A DNA stretch of 64,000 nucleotides from WRHT01 sp031550525. Lineage in GTDB: Bacteria > Desulfobacterota > Desulfovibrionia > Desulfovibrionales > Desulfovibrionaceae. The notes under the pieces are model-generated. The model was not told the DNA's origin. It did not search any database and saw only the letters and a program-made list of their open reading frames with translations. The stretch covers positions 48,383 to 112,382 of the forward strand of contig JAVBON010000015.1 of NCBI GenBank assembly GCA_031550525.1, read 5' to 3'. Shown one piece after another: positions 35,852 through 45,549 of the stretch. The stretch's first letter is position 1; each line of letters begins with the position of its first letter. The translations under genes and the position numbers were made by a program.

Positions 35852-37444
35852 CTATATGCTTATTTTTGCGCTTTTGGGGGTAATCCACAAATCAAAAAGC
35901 GCTCTGGATACAAAAATGGCCGTAAACATTGAAACAAGAATACCCAGGGTAAGTGTAACGGCAAAGCCGCGTATGGGGCCGGTACCGAACTGGTAAAGTA
36001 TTACTGCCGCAATTACGGTGGTTATGTTTGAGTCCAGAATGGTCAAGGTGGCGCGGGAAAAACCCAGGTCAACAGCTTTTGCCGCATTTACCCCACGGCG
36101 CAGTTCTTCGCGTATACGCTCAAAAATCAGCACGTTGGCGTCAACCGCCATGCCTATTGTGAGCACTATGCCCGCAATGCCGGGCAGCGTAAGGGTGGCG
36201 CCCAGCGCAATCATGCCGGCCAGCAGCATGGCTATGTCCAAAACCATCATTCCGGTGGCTATAACGCCAGACATGCTGTAATAAACCACCATAAAAACCA
36301 TTACCGCTATCAGGCCGATAATGGCGGCGCGAATGCCCATATCTATGGATTCCTGCCCCAGGGAAGGGCCAACCGTGCGTTCTTCCAGCACGGTAACGGG
36401 CGCGGGGAGGGAACCCGCGCGCAGCACCAACGCAAGGTCTTCAGCCTCGCGTATGGTAAAATTGCCTGTTATGCTGGCCCGGCCACCGCTTATTTTGCTT
36501 TGAATAACAGGGGCGGAGTGGGCGACGCCGTCAAGCACTATAGCCATGCGCTTATGCAGGCTTTCGCCGGTAATGCGCTCAAACAGGGCGGCCCCGCGGC
36601 TGTTGAAGGTAAGCGATACGTCGGGCCTGCCGTTATTGTCGTAAGACTGCTGGGCGTTTTCAATATACTCGCCGGTCATGGCCGCTTCGCGGTGCACTAT
36701 GATAAAATCGTCTCCACGCCCGCCCTGCATGGGTATTCTCATGGCGTCCGAGGGCAGGATGCCGCGCTCCACGCGCGACATATCCAGCCTGGAGGGCTCG
36801 TATTCAATATGAAACTCCAGATGCGCGGTCTGGCCTATAATCTGAATGGCCCGCTCGGTATCGTCAATGCCCGGCAGTTGCACTATTATGCGGTTATCCG
36901 TTGTCTGTTTGCGTATGTCCGGCTCGGCAACCCCGAACTGGTTTATGCGGTTGCGTATGGTGGTAAGCGCAAGATCGAGCGAGGATTCCTCAATGCGCTT
37001 TATTTCAGCCGGACTGAAGTTTGCCATAAAGCGTATGCCGCCGGCCGGGAGGGCCTGCCTGGTAATCTCAAGCTGCCCGTTGGGAAAGCCCTCTTTAATG
37101 GCTGCATCAAATTCCCGCTCTTTGGAAGAATCCGGCATGGTGAATTCAAGCCTGCCGTCGGTAAGCTGGCGCGGGGTTGTTACCTGAATGGATTTGGAGC
37201 GCATTATACCGCGTATTTCTTGCCCAGCTTGCGCCAAAGAGTTTGCCACGGCTTTTTCAACATCCACCCCAAGAGTAAGATAAATGCCGCCTTTGAGGTC
37301 CAGACCAAAATTTATTTCCTTATCCGGCAACACGTTGCCCAGCCCGCTGTTTTTAACAACAGGAAAACTTGGCAACAGAAAAACCGCTGTAAGAACAAGG
37401 GCAAGCAAACATACGCAAAGCCGCAAGGTTAAAGACTGTTTCAT
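35852..37444 (-). CDS. secD: Protein translocase subunit SecD
   Basis: Large subunit of the SecDF export motor. With the ATG at 37444 (530 residues) it starts MKQSLTLRL and has GGAG five bases upstream; a GTG nine codons earlier is less likely. Helix 1 (about 5-25) is followed by the large periplasmic P1 domain, with the family hallmark INFGLDLKGGIYLTLGV. The five C-terminal helices carry LTLPGIAGIVLTIGMAVDANV and the conserved RIREEL motif. The 225-base gap upstream to yajC shows no gene and only weak hairpins. Confidence 0.96.
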   Translation of the reverse strand: MKQSLTLRLCVCLLALVLTAVFLLPSFPVVKNSGLGNVLPDKEINFGLDLKGGIYLTLGVDVEKAVANSLAQAGQEIRGIMRSKSIQVTTPRQLTDGRLEFTMPDSSKEREFDAAIKEGFPNGQLEITRQALPAGGIRFMANFSPAEIKRIEESSLDLALTTIRNRINQFGVAEPDIRKQTTDNRIIVQLPGIDDTERAIQIIGQTAHLEFHIEYEPSRLDMSRVERGILPSDAMRIPMQGGRGDDFIIVHREAAMTGEYIENAQQSYDNNGRPDVSLTFNSRGAALFERITGESLHKRMAIVLDGVAHSAPVIQSKISGGRASITGNFTIREAEDLALVLRAGSLPAPVTVLEERTVGPSLGQESIDMGIRAAIIGLIAVMVFMVVYYSMSGVIATGMMVLDIAMLLAGMIALGATLTLPGIAGIVLTIGMAVDANVLIFERIREELRRGVNAAKAVDLGFSRATLTILDSNITTVIAAVILYQFGTGPIRGFAVTLTLGILVSMFTAIFVSRALFDLWITPKSAKISI

Positions 37445-37669
37445 ATTTACTCCATACACTATAGCTTGCACAGCCGGAAAGGAGATAAGCCGTTAGCTGG
37501 CGTAAAGCCGCGTTAAAAACACAAACAATAAGCGGTCGCTATTGCAAGGTTGAACCAGAACACAGTAAAAATGCAAATACCCGTACAAAAAGCGCCCTGG
37601 AGTTTTTTAAGGCTCCAAGGCACTATTGACTACAAAAAAACGGGGGCCACGGTATGCACGTTGGCAGGC

Positions 37670-38101
37670 TTATTCTTCGTTTTCAGCGCTGTCTTCGTTG
37701 GTATCGGCGGCTTTCTCAGCCGCTGGAGCCGATTTTTTCTTTTCAGCTTTTTTGGGCTGAAAAGCTATGGGCGACTTCTGGTTGGCGGGCAGCACGTTAA
37801 GAGCGCCGCGCAACATGTAAACCTTTTGATCGCCAAGGTCCACAATAACGGCCTCATCCTGAAAATCAACGATGCGCCCGTACATGCCGCCGTTGGTAAT
37901 AACCGCATCGCCTTTTTTAAGGTTTTGCAGCATTTCCTGATGTTGTTTGGCTTTTTTCTGCTGCGGGCGGATAAGCACAAAATAAAAGACGGCAATAATA
38001 AGAATAATAGGGCCAAACTGATAAGCTATACCAGCCGCGCCCCCTGCCTGACCACCCTGCGGGGCCATGCCGCCCATGGCGTATGCTATTTCACTGAACA
38101 T
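37670..38101 (-). CDS. yajC: YajC, Sec translocase accessory protein
   Basis: Small single-pass protein that joins SecDF. One membrane helix lies at about 29-46, ending in FVLIRPQQKKAKQH, the family signature, followed by a cytoplasmic SH3-like domain (NLKKGDAVITNGGMYGRIV). The 143-residue length includes an extra Lys/Ala/Glu-rich tail of about 30 residues absent from E. coli YajC. A plausible AGGT/ACCT hairpin with a T-run (around 38172) between this gene and the MFS gene may separate their transcripts. Confidence 0.95.
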   Translation of the reverse strand: MFSEIAYAMGGMAPQGGQAGGAAGIAYQFGPIILIIAVFYFVLIRPQQKKAKQHQEMLQNLKKGDAVITNGGMYGRIVDFQDEAVIVDLGDQKVYMLRGALNVLPANQKSPIAFQPKKAEKKKSAPAAEKAADTNEDSAENEE

Positions 38102-38199
38102 ATAACCTCCAAAATCACCTTTTTAAGATTTAATCCGTGTATACTTAGCCCTGCAAGCATAAAAACTCAAGGTTTTTTACCTGGGGCAGGGCATTTTGT

Positions 38200-39390
38200 T
38201 TACCATTTGAACATGGCCGTGAGTGTGATCATAACCACTGAAATAACGCCAGTGGCGTAAAAAACCGCGTCCGGGCCGAAAGAGGCGGCAATAAAGCCGC
38301 AAAAAACCGGGGCAAAGGTCATGGCGCAACTTAAAGTAAGCCCGTAAACCGACATGAGGCTGCCGCGCTGCTCTCTGGGCGCTTGTTGTACCACCGAGGA
38401 TATTACCGTGGTGGCGCACATGCCGTTGCCGGAGCCGAAGAGCATTACGGGGATGGCCAGCATCCACTGGTTTGGCATAAACGGCACTATAAACAGCGCC
38501 AGCGCGTACAGGCATTGCCCTACGAACAGCAACTTGCGCGGGCTGTTTGTGGCAAGCCAGCCGCCGGTCATGGACGACGTAACGGCGGCGCTTATGGACA
38601 TGGTAGCCAGAATGTAGCCTATTATATGCGACGGGGTGCTAAACTTGGCATCGGCATAGGTGCTGTAGCTGGAAAGGATGGGCCCGTAAATCATAAACAG
38701 GTTGAAAAAGCCCAAGAACAGCAGCATGGCCGTTTTGCGGTTGTACAGAATGCGGAAGAGCGACCTGAAATAATCGCCCAGCGGCATGCGGCGGGCTGGG
38801 GTGTCGCTGGGTATGCGCAGGGCCGTTACCAGCGGTGGCAAGGCCAGCAGCGGCAGTATGAAAACAACCTTCCAATGTATTATGGCCAGCATGCCGCCTA
38901 TAGCCGGGGTAAGGGCCAGGGCCACATTTATTATAGTTCCGTTAAAGCCTACAACTTTTGCCAGCTTGGGGCCGCTGAAAAAGTCGCCCAGCATGGTAGC
39001 GCCCAACATGCCGAAAGGAGCGGCACACAGGCCTTGCACGGCACGCAGCGCAAGCAGCGCGTCAAAATCAGAAACAAAGGAGCAGGCCAGGCCTGATATG
39101 GAAAACCCAAGCAAACTTGGAATCATTACCAGCCTGCGGCCGTAATTGTCTGCCACAAAGCCCACCAGAGGCAAAAAAATCAGGCCGGGCAGGGTAAAAG
39201 CGGTAATGGCAAGGGAAATGGAAAATTCATCAAGCTCGAAGGCGCGGCGCAGCGTTGGCAGCACGGGGGCTATGCTGGACACGCCAATGGATATGAGAGC
39301 GCTTATGGCCATGGCTATGAACACGGCGCGTTTTTGCACAGCGCCTTGCTCACCCGGCATGAAAAATGGTTCGGTTGGAGTTTTGGACAT
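38200..39390 (-). CDS. MFS transporter (drug/solute efflux type)
   Basis: A 396-residue, twelve-helix major facilitator. The loop 2-3 motif appears as GFVADNYGRR, and the first helix pair is followed by RAVQGLCAAPFGMLGATM, typical of proton-driven efflux carriers of the Bcr/CmlA and DHA1 kind. The substrate is unknown. The ATG at 39390 overlaps the queD stop (TGATG), so it is translationally coupled to queD. The genomic link to queuosine synthesis may hint at substrate but is not evidence. Confidence 0.88.
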   Translation of the reverse strand: MSKTPTEPFFMPGEQGAVQKRAVFIAMAISALISIGVSSIAPVLPTLRRAFELDEFSISLAITAFTLPGLIFLPLVGFVADNYGRRLVMIPSLLGFSISGLACSFVSDFDALLALRAVQGLCAAPFGMLGATMLGDFFSGPKLAKVVGFNGTIINVALALTPAIGGMLAIIHWKVVFILPLLALPPLVTALRIPSDTPARRMPLGDYFRSLFRILYNRKTAMLLFLGFFNLFMIYGPILSSYSTYADAKFSTPSHIIGYILATMSISAAVTSSMTGGWLATNSPRKLLFVGQCLYALALFIVPFMPNQWMLAIPVMLFGSGNGMCATTVISSVVQQAPREQRGSLMSVYGLTLSCAMTFAPVFCGFIAASFGPDAVFYATGVISVVMITLTAMFKW

Positions 39391-39776
39391 CAAATTTCCA
39401 TATAAGTTGCGGTTTGCGAGGGTTTTTCCGATACACTCACGCTGTAAAGCTTAACGCCCTTATCCGCCAGAATTGGGGCAAGCTGCCTGTAAATGTGGGC
39501 GGCGATATTTTCTGACGAGGGGTTGTGCTCCAAAAAAGCCGGGTGCAGGTTCAAATCTTTGTGATCCAGCGTATCGAGCACTTTTTTTAGTTCCGCCTTC
39601 ATTTCCTTGAAGTCCAAAAGGAGTTCGGTATCGGGGGTGAGGGCGCTTCCCTCAGCCACAATCTCCACGGCGAAATTATGGCCGTGCACGGCCTCGCATT
39701 TGCCTTTATAGTGGCGCAGGGCGTGGGCGGATGCAAAATCCGACCTTACGGTCAGTCTCCAGACAGGGGTGGGCAT
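39390..39776 (-). CDS. queD: 6-carboxy-5,6,7,8-tetrahydropterin synthase QueD
   Basis: Zinc enzyme of the 6-pyruvoyl-tetrahydropterin synthase family that makes the second intermediate of the queuosine/7-deazaguanine pathway. The catalytic CEAVHGHNF gives Cys plus two zinc His, with the third His in SAHALR. The downstream catalytic pair lies in LDHKDLN and SSENIA. The ATG at 39776 (128 residues) has AGGAAA upstream; the open frame extends 19 codons further 5' but lacks a ribosome site. queC and queE are not in the window. Confidence 0.93.
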   Translation of the reverse strand: MPTPVWRLTVRSDFASAHALRHYKGKCEAVHGHNFAVEIVAEGSALTPDTELLLDFKEMKAELKKVLDTLDHKDLNLHPAFLEHNPSSENIAAHIYRQLAPILADKGVKLYSVSVSEKPSQTATYMEI

Positions 39777-39960
39777 ATTATTTCCTGTATAGTTATAGAA
39801 AATGGCAGTTTCAGACTGCGCGGGCATATGCAATGCTCAAACGCTTTTAGCAAAAAACAGGTATAAACGTAAGCTCGCGCAATTGGAAAAAGTTTTGTGT
39901 TTGCGCTGCGCAGGGTAGCAAACCTTCTTATCTCAAGCTGCATATTTGCCTTGAAACTTA

Positions 39961-39999
39961 AAAACATACGGCCCGGTTTTTAGCCAGGCCGTATGTTTT
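39961..39999. terminator. Terminator of the vWA-OmpA gene (bidirectional)
   Basis: A 13-bp stem (AAAACATACGGCC / GGCCGTATGTTTT) around a 13-base loop, T-rich on both exits. It lies 20 bases past the stop of the minus-strand gene at 40019. Confidence 0.85.
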
Positions 40000-40018
40000 T
40001 ACAGTAACATACTTTGAC

Positions 40019-41038
40019 TTATTGTTTTTTCATATTTTCCGGAAGCGTGAAGGTAAACTCCACACGGCGGTTCAGGCTGCGGCCTTCGGCTGTACGATTG
40101 TCATAGCGCGGGTTGTTTGGTCCGCGGCCTTCAGCCACAACGCGGTGGGCTTCGACACCGGCGTTTATAATGTAGTTGCGCACGGCATCGGCGCGGCGCT
40201 GGGAAAGATTTATGTTATAGTCGTATTTACCCAGCGTGCAGGTGTAGCCGTCGATCTTGAGCATGTATTCAGGCTGTTTCTTCATGCGGTCAGCAACGGC
40301 CTGGGCCACTTTGGCTGTACGTTCGTCAAGCTGGGCGGAGTCGAAGGCAAAGGGCAGACTGAATACAAAGAAGTCTATAACCGGGTCTTCTTCCCGCTCC
40401 ACCGTATCGTAAAACACGCGGCGCACAAAGTCTTTGGTCTTATCATTATTGTCGGCGAGATCATCGGCTTTTACCGATACGCTGCAGTCGCTAATGGAGG
40501 ACATTTCGTCAATAACGTCCTGTCCCTTTTGCGTGGTGGCAAAAGATACGAAGTGCAGGCACATGCCGGGCTGGGTAAGATAAAAGATTTTTGCCTCGTT
40601 AACGGAGTCGCGGGCTTTGCCATAGTCGCCGTCAGTCATGACTATAACAGCGCCCTTGCGCAGCATGTCGCTGAACATGGGGTCAAAATGGTCAAAGCCT
40701 TGCCCCACGGAATAGTTCTTGCCGGAAGGGTAGTTTTTTACGGTTTTATCTATGCCCTCGGCATATTTTTTACGGGTATAAGGCTCAAAGGCATATATCT
40801 CACCTTCGGGCGAAAAACTGTGAATACCGGATTGAGGGTACTCAAGTTCAGGAATTTCATCGTTTATCTGTTTGAAAACATTTTCAAGTTTTCTGAACTT
40901 TCCACTCATGCTGGAGGAGTAATCGATCAGGAAGTCGAAACTTTCCACCTTTCTCACTGGCTCCTGTTTAGTTGCGGCGGCTGCCGTAAAAGGCGCGGAC
41001 AGCATAAGCACAGCTAAAAAAACTAGTATGCGGCGCAT
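40019..41038 (-). CDS. Periplasmic vWA-OmpA fusion protein
   Basis: A 339-residue exported protein. Signal peptide about 1-21 (ending TAAA-A), then a von Willebrand A domain (about 30-200) whose MIDAS motif reads DYSSSMSG (DxSxS), with a later TDGDYG, and a C-terminal OmpA/MotB peptidoglycan-binding domain (about 225-330) with NLSQRRADAVRNYI and NRRVEF. It should therefore be anchored to peptidoglycan while binding a ligand through a metal ion. Ligand unknown. GGGGGAA lies just before the ATG. The 109-base upstream region, AT-rich with a CACTTATTAGTG palindrome, probably holds its own promoter. Confidence 0.88.
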   Translation of the reverse strand: MRRILVFLAVLMLSAPFTAAAATKQEPVRKVESFDFLIDYSSSMSGKFRKLENVFKQINDEIPELEYPQSGIHSFSPEGEIYAFEPYTRKKYAEGIDKTVKNYPSGKNYSVGQGFDHFDPMFSDMLRKGAVIVMTDGDYGKARDSVNEAKIFYLTQPGMCLHFVSFATTQKGQDVIDEMSSISDCSVSVKADDLADNNDKTKDFVRRVFYDTVEREEDPVIDFFVFSLPFAFDSAQLDERTAKVAQAVADRMKKQPEYMLKIDGYTCTLGKYDYNINLSQRRADAVRNYIINAGVEAHRVVAEGRGPNNPRYDNRTAEGRSLNRRVEFTFTLPENMKKQ

Positions 41039-41147
41039 GTTTCCCCCAAATTTTATTGGACATTTTTGTATTTTCTATTGGCTATACACTTATTAGTGAA
41101 ACAAAATGTGTTTTTCAGGTATAAAATAATATGTTCTGTTTTTTACA

Positions 41148-42506
41148 TCAAGCGGATTGTTTGGGGGAAAGCAACGCGTTTTTAAGCGATTCGTCCAGAG
41201 TTGGGTGGGCGAAAATAATCTCCGGCCCGGCCCAGTGCTGCCTGACCATAACGGTGGCTCCGGCTACCAGATGCGATACACCGTGCCCCCAGGCCGCCAC
41301 TGAATAAACCTTGCCGTCAACCCAGCCTATTTTGACAAACCCCTGCGTAACCCCATAACTCTGAGCTATGGGGTTGGCAATAAGCTGGCTGCGGCTTACC
41401 CGCACCTTATCGCCATGCAGTTTTACAAGCTGCTCCACATTAGGGCCCACATGCATCATCTCGTAATGGCCGTAAATGCAGGATGGCATGGCTTCGTCAT
41501 TATAAGGCGCGTTTTCCAGCCCGGCTGCGTGCCGTGCCGCATATTCGGCCTGATGCTCGCCCGCGTGGGCCAAAAGCACTCTGCCGTTAACGTCGCCCAC
41601 AGCATATATACCGGGGGCTGCCAACAGGTTGGCGTCGGTTTCAATCCACCCGCCACGCGCGCTTTTAAGCCCGGCTTTTTCCGGCTCAAGCCATTTTATG
41701 CCTGGTCTGCGTCCTACTGCTATCAGCACTTTGTCGGCGGTTAGCTCCTCGCCGTCCTCAAATTGCAGCACGGCCTGATCGCCTTGGCTGGCAACGCTTT
41801 TTACCCTGCGGCTCACATGTATGTTCCAGCCGTCGCGGGTAAACTGCTTATGCACGGCCGCGCTTACCTCGGCATCTTCCGAAAGTACAATGCGCTCCAT
41901 GGCTTCCACCACGGTTATTTTTGCGCCAAGCCGCGCGTAAAACTCGCCCAGCTCAATACCTATAACGCCGCCGCCGACAATAATCAGATGGCCCGGCGTT
42001 TCCGTAAGGTTCAAAAGGCCGGTGGAGGTAAGCACGTTGGCCCCGTCCGGCTCAAGACCCGGAAAAGATGCCGGGGTGGAACCGGTGGCCACTATGCATT
42101 TTTTAAAGGCGACCTCGCGGCTTTCGCCATCGTTGGGCTTTAGCAGCAAAGTTTGCGGCGAGGCAAAAGACGCGCGTCCTTGCACGTATTCCACCCCGGC
42201 TTCGGCCAGACGTTTTTCCAGCCCTGAGCGCATGCCTTTGATGTAGCGGTTTTTTCTGTCCTGAATGGCCTGGAGGTCGGCCGTAATCTCGCCTTGCAGG
42301 CCTTTAAGCTTTTTCTGTGTTTCAAAAAGCGAAATGGCGGCGGTGCTGCCCAACAAAAACTTTGTAGGAATGCAGCCCACGTTCAGGCAAGTGCCGCCGG
42401 CAAAACCGGCCTCCACCAGCAAGGTTTTTAGGCCATGAGCGGCGCCGGTAAAGGCGGCCTGTGTTCCGGCCGCCCCCGCGCCTATAATAACAAGATCATA
42501 TGTCAT
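41148..42506 (-). CDS. lpdA: Dihydrolipoyl dehydrogenase (L-protein)
   Basis: FAD disulfide oxidoreductase that re-oxidises the lipoyl arm of GcvH. N-terminal FAD fold IIGAGAAGTQAA, redox pair Cys40/Cys45 in GGTCLNVGCIPTK, NAD fold GGGVIGIELGEF, second FAD motif YAVGDVNG, and C-terminal AHPTLDES where most family members have HAHPTLSE. Length 452. It overlaps gcvPB by 11 bases and ends the gcv run. Its position makes the glycine cleavage complex the likely partner rather than a 2-oxoacid dehydrogenase. Confidence 0.94.
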   Translation of the reverse strand: MTYDLVIIGAGAAGTQAAFTGAAHGLKTLLVEAGFAGGTCLNVGCIPTKFLLGSTAAISLFETQKKLKGLQGEITADLQAIQDRKNRYIKGMRSGLEKRLAEAGVEYVQGRASFASPQTLLLKPNDGESREVAFKKCIVATGSTPASFPGLEPDGANVLTSTGLLNLTETPGHLIIVGGGVIGIELGEFYARLGAKITVVEAMERIVLSEDAEVSAAVHKQFTRDGWNIHVSRRVKSVASQGDQAVLQFEDGEELTADKVLIAVGRRPGIKWLEPEKAGLKSARGGWIETDANLLAAPGIYAVGDVNGRVLLAHAGEHQAEYAARHAAGLENAPYNDEAMPSCIYGHYEMMHVGPNVEQLVKLHGDKVRVSRSQLIANPIAQSYGVTQGFVKIGWVDGKVYSVAAWGHGVSHLVAGATVMVRQHWAGPEIIFAHPTLDESLKNALLSPKQSA

Positions 42507-43941
42507 CGGTTAAAATCATTTCCCTGGCTGCCTTGGTTTCGTCCATGCGGCGCACCGGCAGGCTTTTTGGTTCGGCATGGAGCGCGTCGGGGTTGTTCTG
42601 CGCGACCTTGAGTATATCAACAAGATCGTCACAAAATTTATCGAGCGTTTCTTTGCTTTCCGTTTCCGTTGGCTCAAACATGAGGCATTCTTTGACGATG
42701 AGCGGGAAGTACACCGTGGGGGCATGGTAGCCTTTTTCCAGAATGCCTTTGGCAATATCCAAGGCTTTTATGCCGTAGGCGTCATAGTTGGAGGCGGAAG
42801 CCACAAACTCGTGCATGCACAGGGTATTAAATGGTATTTCCAGCACATTCTCCAAACGCTTGCGCATATAGTTGGCGTTGAGCACCGCAAAGTCTGAAGC
42901 GCGGGCCAGGCCATCTTTGCCAAGGCGCACCATATAGGCCATGGCCTTCAGGAATACGCCGAAATGCCCGTAAAATGGCGTAACCCGCCCGATGGAAAGG
43001 GGCAAATCGGCATTAAGGGCAAAACTGCCGTCGGCATTTTTTTGCACGCGCGGGCCGGGCAAAAACGGCACCAGACGCTCGGAAACGCCAACCGGGCCGG
43101 AGCCTGGGCCGCCGCCGCCGTGCGGGGTGCCCATGGTTTTGTGCAGATTGAGGTGCACCACGTCAAAGCCCACATCGCCAACGCGCATACGGCCCATAAT
43201 GGCGTTAAAGTTGGCTCCGTCATAGTAGAGCAGGGCGTCTACCGATCGCAGTTTCTTGACCAGTTCCGGCAGGTGCTTTTCAAACAGGCCCAGCGTGTTG
43301 GGGCAGGTCATCATAAGCGCGGCCACGGAGTCGTCCAGCACAGCCTCAAGGGCGGCCGGGTCCACCAGTCCGTTCTTGGATTCGATGTTTATAACCTCGT
43401 AACCGGCCAGAGCCGCCGTGGCTGGGTTGGTGCCGTGGGCGGAATCGGGGCAGATTACCTTGGTTTTCTTGTTGCCTTTATGCTTATGGTAGGCCGCGAT
43501 TAACAGAGCGCCCGTGAGCTCGCCCTGGGCTCCGGCCATGGGTTGCAGGGTAAAGGCTTGCATGCCGGTTACCTCACACAGCAGTTGCTCCGTTTCCCAA
43601 ATGGCGGCAAGGCTGCCTTGGGTAACTTCGGCGCCGCCCGGCAGTTGGGCCACCAGCGGGTGGGTGGAGGTAAAGCCCGGCAGGGCGGCCACATATTCGG
43701 TAAACTTGGCGTTGTACTTCATTGTGCAAGAACCAAGCGGGTAGAAGTTGCTATCCACGCTATAGTTCATTTTTGACAAGTTGGTAAAGTGGCGCACCAC
43801 GTCCAGTTCCGACATTTGCGGCAGGGCCGGGGGCGTTTTACGCAAAAGGCTTTCGGGCAGCATTTGAGCCGCGTTTTTTTCAGGCGCGGCCGGAATAACG
43901 CCGGTACGCCCAGCTACGGATTGCGCGAATATAGTCTTCAT
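42496..43941 (-). CDS. gcvPB: Glycine decarboxylase subunit 2 (P-protein beta)
   Basis: PLP-carrying half of the two-subunit P-protein; with GcvPA it decarboxylates glycine and transfers aminomethyl to GcvH, or runs in reverse. The PLP lysine is Lys268 in LNLHKTMGTPHGGGGPG, followed by the conserved glycine-rich loop. GSCTMKYN near residue 75 is also typical. Length 481. The start overlaps gcvPA (ATGA) and the end overlaps lpdA. Confidence 0.96.
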   Translation of the reverse strand: MKTIFAQSVAGRTGVIPAAPEKNAAQMLPESLLRKTPPALPQMSELDVVRHFTNLSKMNYSVDSNFYPLGSCTMKYNAKFTEYVAALPGFTSTHPLVAQLPGGAEVTQGSLAAIWETEQLLCEVTGMQAFTLQPMAGAQGELTGALLIAAYHKHKGNKKTKVICPDSAHGTNPATAALAGYEVINIESKNGLVDPAALEAVLDDSVAALMMTCPNTLGLFEKHLPELVKKLRSVDALLYYDGANFNAIMGRMRVGDVGFDVVHLNLHKTMGTPHGGGGPGSGPVGVSERLVPFLPGPRVQKNADGSFALNADLPLSIGRVTPFYGHFGVFLKAMAYMVRLGKDGLARASDFAVLNANYMRKRLENVLEIPFNTLCMHEFVASASNYDAYGIKALDIAKGILEKGYHAPTVYFPLIVKECLMFEPTETESKETLDKFCDDLVDILKVAQNNPDALHAEPKSLPVRRMDETKAAREMILTDDI

Positions 43942-45269
43942 ATGGCGGCCCCCAGTGCTTCTGCCAGTTTGTCTATTTGAGCTTTTGTATGTTTTTCGGT
44001 GCAGGCCACAAGCAGGGTGTGCTCATGCCCGGCGTACCAGCGGGCGGGCAAAACGCCAGGCATAATGCCTATGCTGGCCAGCCGCGCCGCTACTTCATCC
44101 GCCTTTTTGGGCAGGCGTATGGCAAACTCGTTGGCAAAAGGAGCGGAGTTAAGCATGGTTACCTGAGGCAGGGCAGCCAGTTTATCGGCGGCATAGCGGG
44201 CCAGTTCCATACTGCGCTCGGCGGCGCACACGAGGCCTTCCGGCCCCAAGAGACTTAAATGAATGAGGGTGCGCAGGGCGCAAAGGGCCTGGTTGGAACA
44301 GATGTTAGAGGTGGCCTTGGCGCGGCGTATATGCTGCTCGCGCGCTTGCAGCGTAAGCACATAGCCGGTTTTTCCGTCAATATCGGTAGTGCGCCCGACT
44401 ATGCGGCCCGGCATTTGGCGCACAAGGGCCTTGGTGCAGGCCATCATGCCAAGATAAGGCCCGCCGAAGTTAAGCGGCTGGCCTACGGACTGACCGTCGG
44501 CCACAGCAATATCGGCCCCCATTTCGCCAGGGGTTTTGATTACCGACTGCATAACCGGATACACGCACATGATGGAAAGAGCGCCCTTGGACCTGGCATG
44601 AGCGAACAGGCCTTCATAATCCAGCACGTTGCCGAAGAAAGTCGGGTTTTGCACCACTACAGCCGCCGTGTTTTCATCTACCGCCGCCATGAGCTTGTCC
44701 AGTTCCGGCAGGCCAGCGCTCAGCTTTACCGTTACAAACTCAACCTCAAGGTTGGCGGTAAGGGTATCAAGCATGGAGCGATAAAGCGGGTTGATGCCTT
44801 CATCTATGACAATACGGTTTCTTTTGGTGGCCCGCACGGCCATCATGGAGGCTTCAAAAAGGGCGCTTCCGGCGTCGTAAACCGAGGCGTTGGCCACATC
44901 CATGTCCAAAAGGCGGGACACAGCGGTCTGGTATTCAAAAATGGCCTGCAGGGTGCCTTGCGCGGCTTCGGCCTGGTAGGGGGTATAGGCGGTATAAAAC
45001 TCGCCTCTTCCGCTCAACGCGTCCACAGCCTTGGGAATAACATGGTCGTAAAAGCCGCCGCCCAGGAAACTGAGGCTTAACTGGGCGTTACGCGAGGCCA
45101 TGTGCTCGAATTTGGCGCAGGCTTCGTACTCTCCAAGCCCTTCGGGCAGATCAAACCGTTTTGGGCGCATATCTTGCGGTATATAGCCGAACAGATCGTC
45201 CAGCGTATTAACGCCTATAAGCGCCAACATTTCTTTAGTTTCTTCAGTAGTGTGCGGAATAAAAGGCAT
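43938..45269 (-). CDS. gcvPA: Glycine decarboxylase subunit 1 (P-protein alpha)
   Basis: Catalytically supporting half of the split glycine decarboxylase. Family marks are the N-terminal PFIPHTTEETKEML, YTAYTPYQAEAAQGTLQ and DAGSALFEASMMA. Length 443 is normal. It begins 280 bases after gcvH; a CCGGTT/AACCGG stem-loop 62-78 bases before its ATG recurs upstream of gcvH. GGAT precedes the ATG. Confidence 0.96.
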   Translation of the reverse strand: MPFIPHTTEETKEMLALIGVNTLDDLFGYIPQDMRPKRFDLPEGLGEYEACAKFEHMASRNAQLSLSFLGGGFYDHVIPKAVDALSGRGEFYTAYTPYQAEAAQGTLQAIFEYQTAVSRLLDMDVANASVYDAGSALFEASMMAVRATKRNRIVIDEGINPLYRSMLDTLTANLEVEFVTVKLSAGLPELDKLMAAVDENTAAVVVQNPTFFGNVLDYEGLFAHARSKGALSIMCVYPVMQSVIKTPGEMGADIAVADGQSVGQPLNFGGPYLGMMACTKALVRQMPGRIVGRTTDIDGKTGYVLTLQAREQHIRRAKATSNICSNQALCALRTLIHLSLLGPEGLVCAAERSMELARYAADKLAALPQVTMLNSAPFANEFAIRLPKKADEVAARLASIGIMPGVLPARWYAGHEHTLLVACTEKHTKAQIDKLAEALGAAI

Positions 45270-45330
45270 AGCTCATCCTTTAGTCACATAGTAAAAAGAT
45301 TGCAAAAACCACACAAACAAACCAAACCGC

Positions 45331-45347
45331 CCGGTTATGCCAACCGG
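45331..45347 (-). promoter_or_regulatory. Leader stem-loop upstream of gcvPA
   Basis: CCGGTT-ATGCC-AACCGG, read on the plus strand. The same arms and the loop segment ATGCC reappear at 45975-45998 before gcvH, at a similar distance from the start codon. It is not followed by a T-run clean enough for a terminator. It may be a protein-binding or RNA regulatory site shared by the two transcripts. No glycine riboswitch consensus was found in either leader. Confidence 0.45.
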
Positions 45348-45467
45348 CCGCTTTTGGTTTTACGCCTGCGCCGTAAGAGGGGCTTTACAAGGGCCTGCCT
45401 ATTCAGGCCAGAACCTTGCGTGGCATATACGCCGTACATTTACACATATTCATAAAATGAACCGGCT

Positions 45468-45486
45468 GCATACTTTTAAAGTATGC
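45468..45486. repeat. Perfect 9-bp palindrome between gcvH and gcvPA
   Basis: GCATACTTT-T-AAAGTATGC, 64 bases after the gcvH stop and about 200 bases before gcvPA. The short perfect dyad with an AT centre suits a dimeric regulator's operator better than a terminator. The remaining gap (45270-45549) holds no gene. Confidence 0.5.
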
Positions 45487-45549
45487 CACACTTCATAAAG
45501 CCTCTTGCGGCTCAGGCGAAAACGAAAAATACCAGCAGTTCCTGACAGC

